This document shows, piece after piece, positions 34,177 to 42,277 of a DNA stretch of 64,000 bases. The DNA is from Acidobacterium capsulatum ATCC 51196 (GTDB lineage: Bacteria; Acidobacteriota; Terriglobia; Terriglobales; Acidobacteriaceae): positions 1,922,001 through 1,986,000 of the forward strand of contig NC_012483.1 of assembly GCF_000022565.1 (NCBI RefSeq). Direction: 5' to 3'. Numbering within the stretch: the first letter of the stretch is position 1; each line of letters starts with the position of its first letter. Position numbers and translations under genes: made by a program. The notes under the pieces were generated by a model that made no database searches, had not been told where the DNA came from, and saw nothing but the letters and a program-made list of their open reading frames with translations.

Positions 34177-35112
34177 ATGAAGCCTGCCAGCCACAATTCG
34201 GAAACCGTATGCATCACGAGCCGCCGCAAGGGTTCCAGCGATTCGTCCCTGGCCGCCGGGCTGGGAGCCGATGCCGAGGCGCGCGCGGCTGAAACCTTGC
34301 GCTCCAGCCACAAGCTGATTGAGCTGGGACGCCTGTCGGCATCGATCGCGCACGAAATCAACAATCCGTTGTCCTCCATTACCAATCTGCTTTTCCTGCT
34401 GCGGCAGGAGCCGGGACTCTCTCCGCTTGCGACCGGATACCTGGACCTGATTGAGAGCGAGATGGACCGCGTGATCTCCATCAGCAAGCAGACGCTGAGT
34501 TTCTCCCGCGAATCCAGCACACCCGATCACGTTTCTCTGGTGGAACTGGTGGAAGAGGTGCTCTTTCTCTACCGGCACCGCGTGGAACAGAAGCATCTGG
34601 AGGTGCGGCGGGAGTATCTGCCGGTGGAAGCGGTCTGGGGCAATCCTGGGGAGCTGCGGCAGGTGCTGTCCAACCTCATCGTCAATGCCATCGACGCGAG
34701 CCGGCAGGGCGGCCGGCTGCAGATCAGGATCCGCAAGGCCGCCAACGGCCGCGGCGACTCTGGCATACGCGTGACCGTGGCCGATACCGGAACGGGGATT
34801 CCGCCCGAGGTGCTGCGCCGCCTGGGCGAGCCGTTTTTCACCACCAAGGGCCAGCAGGGCACCGGCCTGGGGCTGTGGGTGACACGCGCCATAGTGGAAC
34901 GCCACGGGGGCGAGCTGCGCTTGCGCTCCCGCTGGGGAGGACGGCGTCACGGCACGGTATTTTCTCTGTTTCTGCCGCTGGCCGCGCCGGTGGGCGGAGC
35001 TTCGAGCGGCCCCATGCTGGTATCGTCGGCATCGAAGTCGCGCTCGCTCACAGAGATTTCGCGCGCTCAGCCTCTATCTCGTCGCGAAGAGCAGCGGGCG
35101 GCGGGCGACTGA
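34177..35112 (+). CDS. soluble sensor histidine kinase
   Basis: 311 residues from the ATG at 34177 with AGGA upstream. The phosphoacceptor is H59 in SIAHEINNP. The ATPase part has an N box (NLIVNAIDAS), ADTGTGIP and GTGLGLWV. There is no membrane segment and no recognisable sensor domain in the 58-residue N-terminus. No response regulator gene is adjacent, so it is an orphan kinase of the NtrB/AtoS-like HisKA class. The C-terminal 40 residues are Ser/Arg-rich. A terminator follows. Confidence 0.88.
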   Translation: MKPASHNSETVCITSRRKGSSDSSLAAGLGADAEARAAETLRSSHKLIELGRLSASIAHEINNPLSSITNLLFLLRQEPGLSPLATGYLDLIESEMDRVISISKQTLSFSRESSTPDHVSLVELVEEVLFLYRHRVEQKHLEVRREYLPVEAVWGNPGELRQVLSNLIVNAIDASRQGGRLQIRIRKAANGRGDSGIRVTVADTGTGIPPEVLRRLGEPFFTTKGQQGTGLGLWVTRAIVERHGGELRLRSRWGGRRHGTVFSLFLPLAAPVGGASSGPMLVSSASKSRSLTEISRAQPLSRREEQRAAGD

Positions 35113-35151
35113 TTTCTTCTTAAAAGCATTGGCAATTGAAGCCACGGAAGA

Positions 35152-35181
35152 CCCGGCTCCTCAACGTGAGCCGGGCCTTTT
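35152..35181 (+). terminator. terminator after the histidine kinase gene
   Basis: CCCGGCTC (35152-35159) pairs with GAGCCGGG (35168-35175), followed by CCTTTT. Confidence 0.88.
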
Positions 35182-35313
35182 GTGGCGTGCCGTGCGTGTA
35201 ACCGCGTACACTGTTGACCCGCGAGTAAAACGATTTCGCCTGCATACGGCAGCGTGATCGCAGCCGCTCGCGCACCCGACTTTCACGGTTCACGACGGAG
35301 GCCGCTCAACGCC

Positions 35314-37767
35314 ATGATTCGCTTGCCCCACCGCTCTTCCCTTCTCTCTGCATTCCGTGCTGTTGTGCCCCCGGCGCTCGGCCTTGCGCTTGCGCTCACC
35401 ACCGCGCCCGGACTGCGGGCCCAGTCACCGGCAGGCCAGACACCAGCAGCCGCGCAGCCCACAGCGAAGGAAGTCATTCCCTACGGCAACAGCACCATCG
35501 TGCTGACGCCGTATGCGCCCAACATCATGCGCGTTTCGCTCAGCCTGCTCAAGGCTCAGGCGCTCGCCGCCCCCGGCTACGGCATCACCGGCCAGCCCGA
35601 CGCGAGCGGCTGGAGCTACCAGCGCACGGAGAATGGCTACGTCTACCGCTCCAAAGACCTGGTGGTGACGGTGGTTTCGCCCGAGCATCCGGTGCCCTAT
35701 CACCCCTACCCGCACGAGTGGGACCCCGGCAAGTTCTTTGGCGGCTCGACGCCCGGCGCGAACATCACCTTCACAAGGCCCGACGGCAAGATGCTGCTGC
35801 ACATGGAAGGCTGGCAGATGTCTGTGCCGAACCACAAGGACGGCAACTTTGACATCACCTATGACCGGCGGCCGGGCGACGATCCGTTTTACGAAGTGGG
35901 CGCCACCTTTGTTTCGCCGCACGGCGCGCACTACTACGGTCTGGGCCAGAATCAGGAGGGCTACCTCGATCACCTCGACCACCAGGTGAACTGCTGGAAC
36001 GACTACAACGCCGTGGCCTCGCCCACCTTCTGCGTGCCGTATATGGTCACCAACCAGCACTATGCGCTGCTGTGGGACAACCCCTCGAAGACCACCGTGG
36101 CGCCGGGCTTCAACAACCAGCTCCGGTTCACCTCGCAGGTGGGCACGCGGGTTTCGTTCTTTGTGGTGGCCGGCAAAAGCTACAACCAGTTCTACAAGGG
36201 CTATCGCACACTGACCGGCTCGACGCCGATGCTGCCCAAGGCGGCTTACGGCTTTCTGCAATCGAAAAACCGCTACTGGAGCCAGCAGCAGGTGCTCGAC
36301 GCGGCCGAGGGCTATCGCAAGCGCAATCTGCCCGCCGACATCATGGTGATCGACTGGTTCTACTACACCAAGATGGGCCAGATGGACATGAATCCCAAGT
36401 ACTGGCCTGACCCGGCGGCGATGAACAAGAAGCTGAAGTCCATGGGCTTTCAGACCATGATCAGCATCTGGCCGCGCTTTGTTCCTCAGGACCGCTACTA
36501 CGACTTCCTGCTGCACAAGGGCTGGTTTGAGCACCTCGCCGATGGCACGCCCACCAACGGCTTGCCCTATGACAAGGCCGGCTCGGACATTGACGTGACC
36601 AATCCGGCGGCGGCGAAGTGGTTCTGGAACGTCGTGTACGAGAACTTCTACAAGAAGGGCTTTGACGCCTTCTGGGCCGATGAAACCGAGCCTGATCTGC
36701 CGCCGAACGGCAGCTACTTCCATATTGGCCCTGGCACGCAGTACTTCAACGTCTACCCCTACTTTGAGACGCGCGCCTTCTATGACGGCTTCCGCAAGGA
36801 CACAGACCGCCGCGCGCTGATTCTGGCCCGCGACGCCTATCTGGGCACGCAGCACAATGGCGCGACCATCTGGTCCTCTGACGTCTTTCCTACCTGGGAC
36901 ACGCTGCGGCGGCAGATTCCCACCGGCCTCGATGTGACGGCCTCCGGCATTCCCTACTGGGGCAATGACATCGGCGGCTGGCAGTCGCTGCCGGCGATGC
37001 TGCCCCCGAAGCGGCCCGAGCTGCTCAGCCCGGCCGGCTCGCTCAACAACCTGCGCGGCGATACGGATTACCCGGAGCTTTACGTCCGCTGGTTTGAGTA
37101 CGGCGTCTTTGAGCCGACCTTCCGCACGCACGGCAGCCGGCAGCACAACACCGTGTGGTCCTATGGCGACCAGGCCACGCCGATTCTGGAGAAGTACCTG
37201 CGCCTGCGCTACAAACTGATGCCCTACATCTACTCGCTGGGCTGGCAGACGCACCAGACCGGCGCGCCCTTCATGCGCGCGCTGTTCATGGACTTCCCCA
37301 ACGACGCCAAGGCCGCCAAGCAGCGCTATGAATACATGTTCGGACCCGATCTGCTGGTGGCCCCGGTCTACCAGCAGGGCATGACCACCCGCAAGGTGTA
37401 TCTGCCGGCCGGCGTGGACTGGTACAACTACTGGACCCACGAGCGCTATCACGGCGGGCAGACCATCACGGTGGATGCGCCGATTCAGACGATTCCGCTG
37501 TTTGTGAAGGCTGGCTCGATTCTGCCCATCGGCGAGCCAATCCTGAGCACGGCCACGCCGCAGAAGCTCGCCAGGGTGGAGGTCTTTGCGGGAGCCGATG
37601 CGCACTTCACGCTCTACAACGACAACGGTGTCAACTACGACTATGAGAAGGGCGATTACCACCTCACCCAGCTCCAGTGGAATGAGGCCGCGCACAAGTT
37701 CAGCTACACGGGCACCAAGGAATGGACGATGCCCGAGTCGCAACTGGTGACGGTGATCGGAAACTGA
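35314..37767 (+). CDS. secreted glycoside hydrolase family 31
   Basis: 817 residues from the ATG at 35314; GGAG lies about 14 bases upstream, and a signal peptide ends near GLRAQS. The GH31 beta-sandwich precedes a TIM barrel. The predicted nucleophile is D456 in FDAFWADETEPD, and the acid/base is D523 in TIWSSDVFPTWDTLR. GNDIGGW and a C-terminal beta region with ITVDAPIQTIPLFV follow. Family members are alpha-glucosidases or alpha-xylosidases; the substrate is not clear. It is probably periplasmic or exported. A terminator closes it, so it is a single-gene unit. Confidence 0.93.
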   Translation: MIRLPHRSSLLSAFRAVVPPALGLALALTTAPGLRAQSPAGQTPAAAQPTAKEVIPYGNSTIVLTPYAPNIMRVSLSLLKAQALAAPGYGITGQPDASGWSYQRTENGYVYRSKDLVVTVVSPEHPVPYHPYPHEWDPGKFFGGSTPGANITFTRPDGKMLLHMEGWQMSVPNHKDGNFDITYDRRPGDDPFYEVGATFVSPHGAHYYGLGQNQEGYLDHLDHQVNCWNDYNAVASPTFCVPYMVTNQHYALLWDNPSKTTVAPGFNNQLRFTSQVGTRVSFFVVAGKSYNQFYKGYRTLTGSTPMLPKAAYGFLQSKNRYWSQQQVLDAAEGYRKRNLPADIMVIDWFYYTKMGQMDMNPKYWPDPAAMNKKLKSMGFQTMISIWPRFVPQDRYYDFLLHKGWFEHLADGTPTNGLPYDKAGSDIDVTNPAAAKWFWNVVYENFYKKGFDAFWADETEPDLPPNGSYFHIGPGTQYFNVYPYFETRAFYDGFRKDTDRRALILARDAYLGTQHNGATIWSSDVFPTWDTLRRQIPTGLDVTASGIPYWGNDIGGWQSLPAMLPPKRPELLSPAGSLNNLRGDTDYPELYVRWFEYGVFEPTFRTHGSRQHNTVWSYGDQATPILEKYLRLRYKLMPYIYSLGWQTHQTGAPFMRALFMDFPNDAKAAKQRYEYMFGPDLLVAPVYQQGMTTRKVYLPAGVDWYNYWTHERYHGGQTITVDAPIQTIPLFVKAGSILPIGEPILSTATPQKLARVEVFAGADAHFTLYNDNGVNYDYEKGDYHLTQLQWNEAAHKFSYTGTKEWTMPESQLVTVIGN

Positions 37768-37835
37768 CGACGGCATTTCTCGAAAACGCCCACGCCGGAG
37801 GAACTGGCGCGGGCTGAAACTGGAAGCGCAGGAGG

Positions 37836-37862
37836 GCGGCCCGGATGCAGCGGGCCGCTTTT
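37836..37862 (+). terminator. terminator of the GH31 gene
   Basis: GCGGCCCG (37836-37843) pairs with CGGGCCGC (37851-37858), followed by TTTT. Confidence 0.88.
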
Positions 37863-37936
37863 CCGTTTGGGTTCAGGCCGGGACCGCTCTGTACACGGGC
37901 AGCCCTTTTAAGGTGAGGCGGCACGCGGCACCTATT

Positions 37937-37956
37937 ATGGCACCAAGTGCTATACT
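37937..37956 (+). promoter_or_regulatory. operator/promoter of the HigBA-like locus
   Basis: The inverted repeat ATGGCAC-CAA-GTGCTAT (37937-37953) has one mismatch and overlaps TATACT (37951-37956), a good -10 box. No convincing -35 is seen. It sits where an HTH antitoxin would bind to repress its own operon. The role is inferred. Confidence 0.65.
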
Positions 37957-37963
37957 TTTTCCG

Positions 37964-38365
37964 TTGCGGCCCTCTTCTCCCAAGACGCTGCCGGTTTACA
38001 AGACGAAGCCCTTTACACGCTTCGCGAAAAAGGCCCGCATCGCCGATGCGGATCTTTGGAGGGCCGCTCAGCAGGTCAATCAAGGCCTAATGGATGCAGA
38101 CCTCGGCGGAGGAGTGATCAAACAACGGATTGCCCGCGCCGGGGAGGGAAAGTCGGGCGGGTCGCGGACGATCATTCTCTTCAGGAAAAACAACCGCGCC
38201 GTTTATGTCTACGGCTTCGAGAAAAAGGACCTTGCCAACATCAAGCCGGACGAACTGGAGGCATTCCGGGAACTGGCGGAAGTGATTCTAGGCTACACAA
38301 GTGCCGAAATCGCCAAGCGGGTAAAAGATGGAGCGCTCTTCGAGGTCGAAGAGCCGGAGGAATAG
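37964..38365 (+). CDS. RelE/HigB-like toxin of a type II TA system
   Basis: About 133 residues if started at the TTG at 37964; a GTG at 37913, an ATG at 37937 or a CTG at 37988 are alternatives. Homology begins at VYKTKPFTRFAKKARI. The protein is small and basic, with SGGSRTIILFRKNNRAVYVYGFEKKDLANI, typical of the RelE-like toxins (PF06296 type) encoded before an XRE antitoxin. Such toxins cut mRNA on the ribosome. The stop lies 4 bases before the antitoxin ATG. The TTG lies 8 bases after the -10 box, so its mRNA could be leaderless. Confidence 0.82.
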   Translation: MRPSSPKTLPVYKTKPFTRFAKKARIADADLWRAAQQVNQGLMDADLGGGVIKQRIARAGEGKSGGSRTIILFRKNNRAVYVYGFEKKDLANIKPDELEAFRELAEVILGYTSAEIAKRVKDGALFEVEEPEE

Positions 38366-38369
38366 AGCT

Positions 38370-38687
38370 ATGCCCAGGAAATACCGCAGCCGTGTCATGG
38401 CTGCCATTCACGAGACAGCGGCGGATTTGCATCGCGTGGGTGGCATGGACAAAAAGACCATGCGCAAGTTTGACGCGCTTTGTCTGACGCCGATTCAGAA
38501 GATGACACCGCAGAAAATCCGTGCCCTGCGTGCCCGTGAAAAGGCGAGTCAAACGGTTTTCGCGGCCTATCTGAATGTGACCCCGAGCCTGGTGAGCAAA
38601 TGGGAACGCGGAGAAAAGCACCCGCAGGGCGCATCGCTCAAGCTGCTCTCTCTCGTCGACAAAAAGGGTCTGGAGTCTGTGGCCTGA
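38370..38687 (+). CDS. XRE-family antitoxin (HigA/NadS-like)
   Basis: 105 residues; ATG at 38370 with GGAGG nine bases upstream, within the end of the toxin gene. The C-terminal helix-turn-helix (about residues 45-100) reads IRALRAREKASQTVFAAYLNVTPSLVSKWERG, split here at its turn, a standard Cro/CI-type fold. It should bind the toxin and the operator at 37937-37953. Toxin-first order is usual for HigBA loci. Confidence 0.87.
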   Translation: MPRKYRSRVMAAIHETAADLHRVGGMDKKTMRKFDALCLTPIQKMTPQKIRALRAREKASQTVFAAYLNVTPSLVSKWERGEKHPQGASLKLLSLVDKKGLESVA

Positions 38688-38777
38688 GAATAAGCGGAGC
38701 ATGAAACCGGCAGCTTCCCATGCAACGATCCGCTTCCCAACCGCCCCCATAAGCATTTCAAGTTCGCGCAAAACAAC

Positions 38778-38808
38778 AAGGGCCAGCATGGCATGCATGC
38801 TGGCCCTT
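38778..38808. terminator. bidirectional terminator between antitoxin gene and mqnC
   Basis: A perfect 13-bp stem: AAGGGCCAGCATG (38778-38790) with CATGCTGGCCCTT (38796-38808), loop GCATG. On the minus strand it is followed by a T-rich tract, so it should end mqnC well. Confidence 0.88.
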
Positions 38809-38823
38809 CTGCTTGCAGCAAAT

Positions 38824-39870
38824 CTAGTTGAGGAAGAGCGTGTGGTAGAGGGTGTCGCGCTGCACGGGCTTGAAGCCGGCGTCGCGAATCACGCGGCGCA
38901 GCTCTTCCTCGGTGGTGCAGTTCGAGGTGCCGGCCGCCTTGACGACATTCTCCTCCAGCATGACCGAGCCGACGTCATTGCCGCCGAAGCGCAGGCCCAT
39001 CTGCAGCACCTTGAGGCCCTGCGTGACCCAGCTGGACTGCACATTCTCAATGTTGTCGAGGTAGAGCCGCGAGATGGCCAGCGTCTTGAGGTATTCGACG
39101 GCCGTGGCCTCGTTCCAGCCGCGTCCGCCGAGAGCGGTGTGCTGAGGCTGGAAGCTCCACGGGATAAACGCGGTGAAGCCGCCGGTCTCTTCCTGCAGGC
39201 GGCGAACGTGCTCGAAGTGGTTGACGCGGTGCTCAAAGCTCTCGCCCACGCCAAACATCATGGTGGCGGTGGTGCGCAGTCCGAGCTGGTGCGCCGTGCG
39301 GTGAACGAGCAGCCAGTCCTCGGTGCCGCACTTGAGCCGTGCGATGCGGTGGCGCACCTCGTCGTCGAGAATCTCGGCGCCGCCGCCGGGGATGGAATCA
39401 AGCCCGGCATCGCGCAGCCGCAGGATGGTGTCATGCACGCTGAGGTCGCTGTATTCGGCAATGGCCAGAATCTCAGAGGCCGAGAAGCAGTGCAGCCATA
39501 TCTGCGGGAAGCGTTGCTTGATGCCCTTGAGCAGGCGCTCAAACCACTCGATCTTGAGATCAGGATGCAGGCCGCCCTGCATCAGCACACCGGTGCCGCC
39601 CATCTCGACCGTCTCGGCAATCTTGGCGTAGATGGTCTCAAAGTCGAGAATGTAGCCTTCGCTCGCCATCTTGCCTTTGAGCGGGCGATAGAAGGCGCAG
39701 AAGGTGCAGTACTCGGTGCAGAAGTTGGTGTAGTTGATATTGCGGTCGATGATGTAGGTGACCACGCCCTCGGGGTGCAGCCGGCGGCGTACGGCGTCGG
39801 CTTCCATGCCGAGGCCGATCAGATCATCGGAGGCGAAGTAATCGAGGGCTTGCTGGCGGGTGATTCCCAT
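38824..39870 (-). CDS. mqnC: cyclic dehypoxanthinyl futalosine synthase MqnC
   Basis: 348 residues from the ATG at 39870; upstream in-frame residues are not homologous. A radical SAM enzyme with the 4Fe-4S motif CTEYCTFC (C51, C55, C58) preceded by NINYTN, as in MqnC. GVLMQGGLHPDLKIEWFE and FIPWSFQPQHT are further family segments. It cyclises dehypoxanthinyl futalosine in the futalosine route to menaquinone. No other mqn gene is in the window. Confidence 0.92.
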   Translation of the reverse strand: MGITRQQALDYFASDDLIGLGMEADAVRRRLHPEGVVTYIIDRNINYTNFCTEYCTFCAFYRPLKGKMASEGYILDFETIYAKIAETVEMGGTGVLMQGGLHPDLKIEWFERLLKGIKQRFPQIWLHCFSASEILAIAEYSDLSVHDTILRLRDAGLDSIPGGGAEILDDEVRHRIARLKCGTEDWLLVHRTAHQLGLRTTATMMFGVGESFEHRVNHFEHVRRLQEETGGFTAFIPWSFQPQHTALGGRGWNEATAVEYLKTLAISRLYLDNIENVQSSWVTQGLKVLQMGLRFGGNDVGSVMLEENVVKAAGTSNCTTEEELRRVIRDAGFKPVQRDTLYHTLFLN

Positions 39871-40248
39871 GACTCTATTGTATGAAACCCCGGGCTCGCG
39901 TGGAAATGTGCGCTCCCGCCGGTTTTGAGACGGCAAAGAGAGCGGTTACCAATTGGATGCGGGGCAAAGATCGCCACAACTTCGCGACGCAAGGCCGGGT
40001 CCATGCATCCGACAAAAGGGAGTCTGGAGAGATGCCGGTCAATGCCGCTCGCTGAAGAGGACGTGTGTCCTTTCTCTGCACAAGTGCGGTAGCCTGATCG
40101 GGTCTGAGTCTGCGCCCCCTGGTCTTAGCTCGATCTTGCATCCAACCGGGCCTTTGTAGAACGAATACTCAATGGATCTGCCGCATGGCCCGCCTGGGAG
40201 TGGCAGTATCTCAACCTTGATTTCATTGCTTTCGACAGGTTTGTTCCC
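39871..40248. other. 378-bp gap of lower GC between divergent genes
   Basis: No secure gene. A minus-strand frame at 40039-40278 (79 codons from a GTG) encodes a plausible-looking segment (NEIKVEILPLPGGPCGRSIEY, split here), but it would overlap the start of the DUF481 gene and I recognise no family. The gap must hold the divergent promoters. Confidence 0.4.
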
Positions 40249-41514
40249 TTGCAATATTTTGTACGCAGTTCTCCTCACCAGATTCGCAGGACGCCCGCCG
40301 GCGTTTTGCTGTGCCTGCTGATGCTGGCGTTATCCATGCCCCTTGCCGCGCGGGCCGATGGCGACGGCGGAGCGGCGGCGGCCAAGAAGAAGAACGCGCC
40401 GCCCCCTGATGTCGTGGTCTTCACTAACGGCGATCAAATCTCCGGCACCTTTGTGCGCGCCGTGGGCAAGAGCATCACCTTTCACAGCGACATGCTCGGC
40501 GATGTCACGATTCCCTGGAGCAAGGTGAAGACGCTGCACACGCACTCGAAGCTGGCCGTGCTGGCCGGCAGCGTCACGATTCGCCACCGGCATCTACCGC
40601 CGGAAATTCCCATCGGCACGCTCTCGCTTGCAAACAGCATGTTGACCGTGCAGCCCACTCAGCCGGCCCCGGCTGTGACGTTTCCGGTCAAGCGAGCGCA
40701 GTATGTGCTCGACAAGCAGACCGTGGCCAAAGAGCTGCGCGGCGCGCCAGGCTGGCTGCAGGCCTGGAACGGCACCCTGACCGGCGGCGCGACGGTGGTG
40801 CAGGCCACACAGCAGGAGTTCACCTTCACCGGCGGAGTCGCGCTGGCACGCACTGTGCCCACCGTGCCATGGCTGAACACTCGCTCACGCACCACGGTGG
40901 ACTTTAGCGGCTCCTACGGCAAGATCAAGCAGCCGGCCTACTCGTACGTTTCCGGTACGCCTCCGGCGATCACCTATGTGCCGGCGAGCATCACCAAGAG
41001 CGCCATCTATCACGCCGACGCGGAAGAAGACCGCTACTTCTCCCCACGCTTTTATGCGCTGGCCCAGACCTCGTTTGACCACAACTATGCCCAGAACCTC
41101 GATCTGCAGCAGGCCTATGGCGGCGGCATCGGTTGGACGACGATCAAGCGGCCCAAGCAGGAACTGGATCTGAAAATCTCACTGCAATATGAAGGGCAGA
41201 CGTTCATTCAGGCGACATCAGGGCAGAACCAGACACTGTTTGGCTCGACCGTGGCAAGCGTCTATCAACTGAAGCTGCCACACAACATGCAGTTTGTGCA
41301 GAACGTCTCCTACATCCCGGCCTTCAACAACACAGCCGCCTACTCGGGAAGTGAAACCGATACGGTGACGATTCCCTTCTTCAAGAATCTGAGCTTCTCG
41401 TTTGGCACCATTGACAGCTACCTGAACGATCCCCCAGCCTCGGAGCCGCCAACCAAGCGGAACTCCTTCCAGTTGACGACCGGGGTCAGCTACACGATCA
41501 AGTCGAAGTACTAG
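40249..41514 (+). CDS. DUF481 outer-membrane beta-barrel protein
   Basis: 421 residues from a TTG at 40249; the exact start is uncertain. A signal peptide ends near AARADG. Residues 50-110 (VVVFTNGDQISGTFVRAVGKSI, split here, and LGDVTIPWSKVKTL) resemble the small domain often found before DUF481. The C-terminal 250 residues alternate polar and hydrophobic positions and end in an aromatic-rich strand (TTGVSYTIKSKY), as expected for an outer-membrane barrel. Role unknown; DUF481 proteins occur as salt-inducible outer-membrane proteins. Confidence 0.83.
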   Translation: MQYFVRSSPHQIRRTPAGVLLCLLMLALSMPLAARADGDGGAAAAKKKNAPPPDVVVFTNGDQISGTFVRAVGKSITFHSDMLGDVTIPWSKVKTLHTHSKLAVLAGSVTIRHRHLPPEIPIGTLSLANSMLTVQPTQPAPAVTFPVKRAQYVLDKQTVAKELRGAPGWLQAWNGTLTGGATVVQATQQEFTFTGGVALARTVPTVPWLNTRSRTTVDFSGSYGKIKQPAYSYVSGTPPAITYVPASITKSAIYHADAEEDRYFSPRFYALAQTSFDHNYAQNLDLQQAYGGGIGWTTIKRPKQELDLKISLQYEGQTFIQATSGQNQTLFGSTVASVYQLKLPHNMQFVQNVSYIPAFNNTAAYSGSETDTVTIPFFKNLSFSFGTIDSYLNDPPASEPPTKRNSFQLTTGVSYTIKSKY

Positions 41515-41518
41515 AGCA

Positions 41519-41552
41519 CCCCACGAACAAAGACCTGTTCGTGGGGGCCCCG
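41519..41552. repeat. dispersed hairpin element, also terminator-like
   Basis: CCCCACGAACA (41519-41529) pairs with TGTTCGTGGGG (41536-41546) and is followed by GCCCCG. The loop side and tail (GAACAAAGACCTGTTC...GGGGGCCCCG) match the copy at 29430-29457. It begins 5 bases after the DUF481 stop. Confidence 0.78.
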
Positions 41553-41578
41553 CAAAGACCGCCCCATCGACGAACGCA

Positions 41579-41616
41579 AAAAGCCCCACGCCTCTTCATC
41601 AAAGCGTGGGGCTTTT
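41579..41616. terminator. bidirectional intrinsic terminator
   Basis: AAAAGCCCCACGC (41579-41591) pairs with GCGTGGGGCTTTT (41604-41616). It has a T-run in both directions and lies between the convergent DUF481 and cytochrome c genes. Confidence 0.93.
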
Positions 41617-41627
41617 CTTGTTGCCGT

Positions 41628-42212
41628 TTACTTTTTGGCAGGAGCAGGCATGGGCATAGCCGCCGCGGCCGGAGTAGCCGAGAAGTCGAGCGGCTGGTGC
41701 AGAATCTGTTCCACTGCAGGCGGCAGCGGCGTGTTTGCCTTGGAGAGCAGCAGGCTCACCTGCCACATCTGCTCGGGGCTGAGCACCTTGTCAAACGAGG
41801 GCATGCCGGTCAGGCGAATGCCATTGGCGACCTTCCAGTAGGTGACCCCGGCCGGATCGTCACTGACGCCAACCACGCTCTTGTTCCAGGGATGAGGCAC
41901 CCAGAGCTGCGGCGCATGCGGATACATGTGCGCGGCAAAGTCGGAGTTATGTCCCACCACGCCGTGGCAGGCCGCACACTGCTCACGGTAGATCTCGGCG
42001 CCCGCATAGAGATTCTCCGGAGTAATGGCGATAGGGGCTGCGCCGGGCATCTCCCGCGCAATGCGGGCATGTAACGGGACATGCACAATCTGCTTTTCAA
42101 AAGGGAAGGGTTGATCGGCCACAGCCACCGGCGGATGACCGAAGCGGAAGTAAAAGAACACAGCCAGAGGCAATATCAGCAGACCAACAATCAGACCCGA
42201 CAGGAATTTCAT
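41628..42212 (-). CDS. membrane-anchored mono-haem cytochrome c
   Basis: 194 residues from the ATG at 42212, with GAGGAG about eight bases upstream. An N-terminal membrane anchor or signal (residues 4-24) is followed by a class I cytochrome domain. Its haem motif is CAACH (79-83), and the likely axial methionine is M137 in RLTGMPSFD. The C-terminus is Ala/Pro/Met-rich. It should carry electrons in the periplasm. The closest partners are unclear because no oxidase or reductase gene is adjacent. Confidence 0.9.
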   Translation of the reverse strand: MKFLSGLIVGLLILPLAVFFYFRFGHPPVAVADQPFPFEKQIVHVPLHARIAREMPGAAPIAITPENLYAGAEIYREQCAACHGVVGHNSDFAAHMYPHAPQLWVPHPWNKSVVGVSDDPAGVTYWKVANGIRLTGMPSFDKVLSPEQMWQVSLLLSKANTPLPPAVEQILHQPLDFSATPAAAAMPMPAPAKK

Positions 42213-42277
42213 GGAGCGCTCCTCGCGAACCATCATAGCGGGAGGCGATGTTCAGAGAATCAACAATGACAAGTTCT

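Noticed and set aside
35425-37776. A 783-codon open frame antisense to the GH31 gene
   Set aside because: It mirrors the GH31 gene, has skewed composition (Val, Arg, His, Gly) and no recognisable motif. The plus strand encodes a complete enzyme with catalytic residues.
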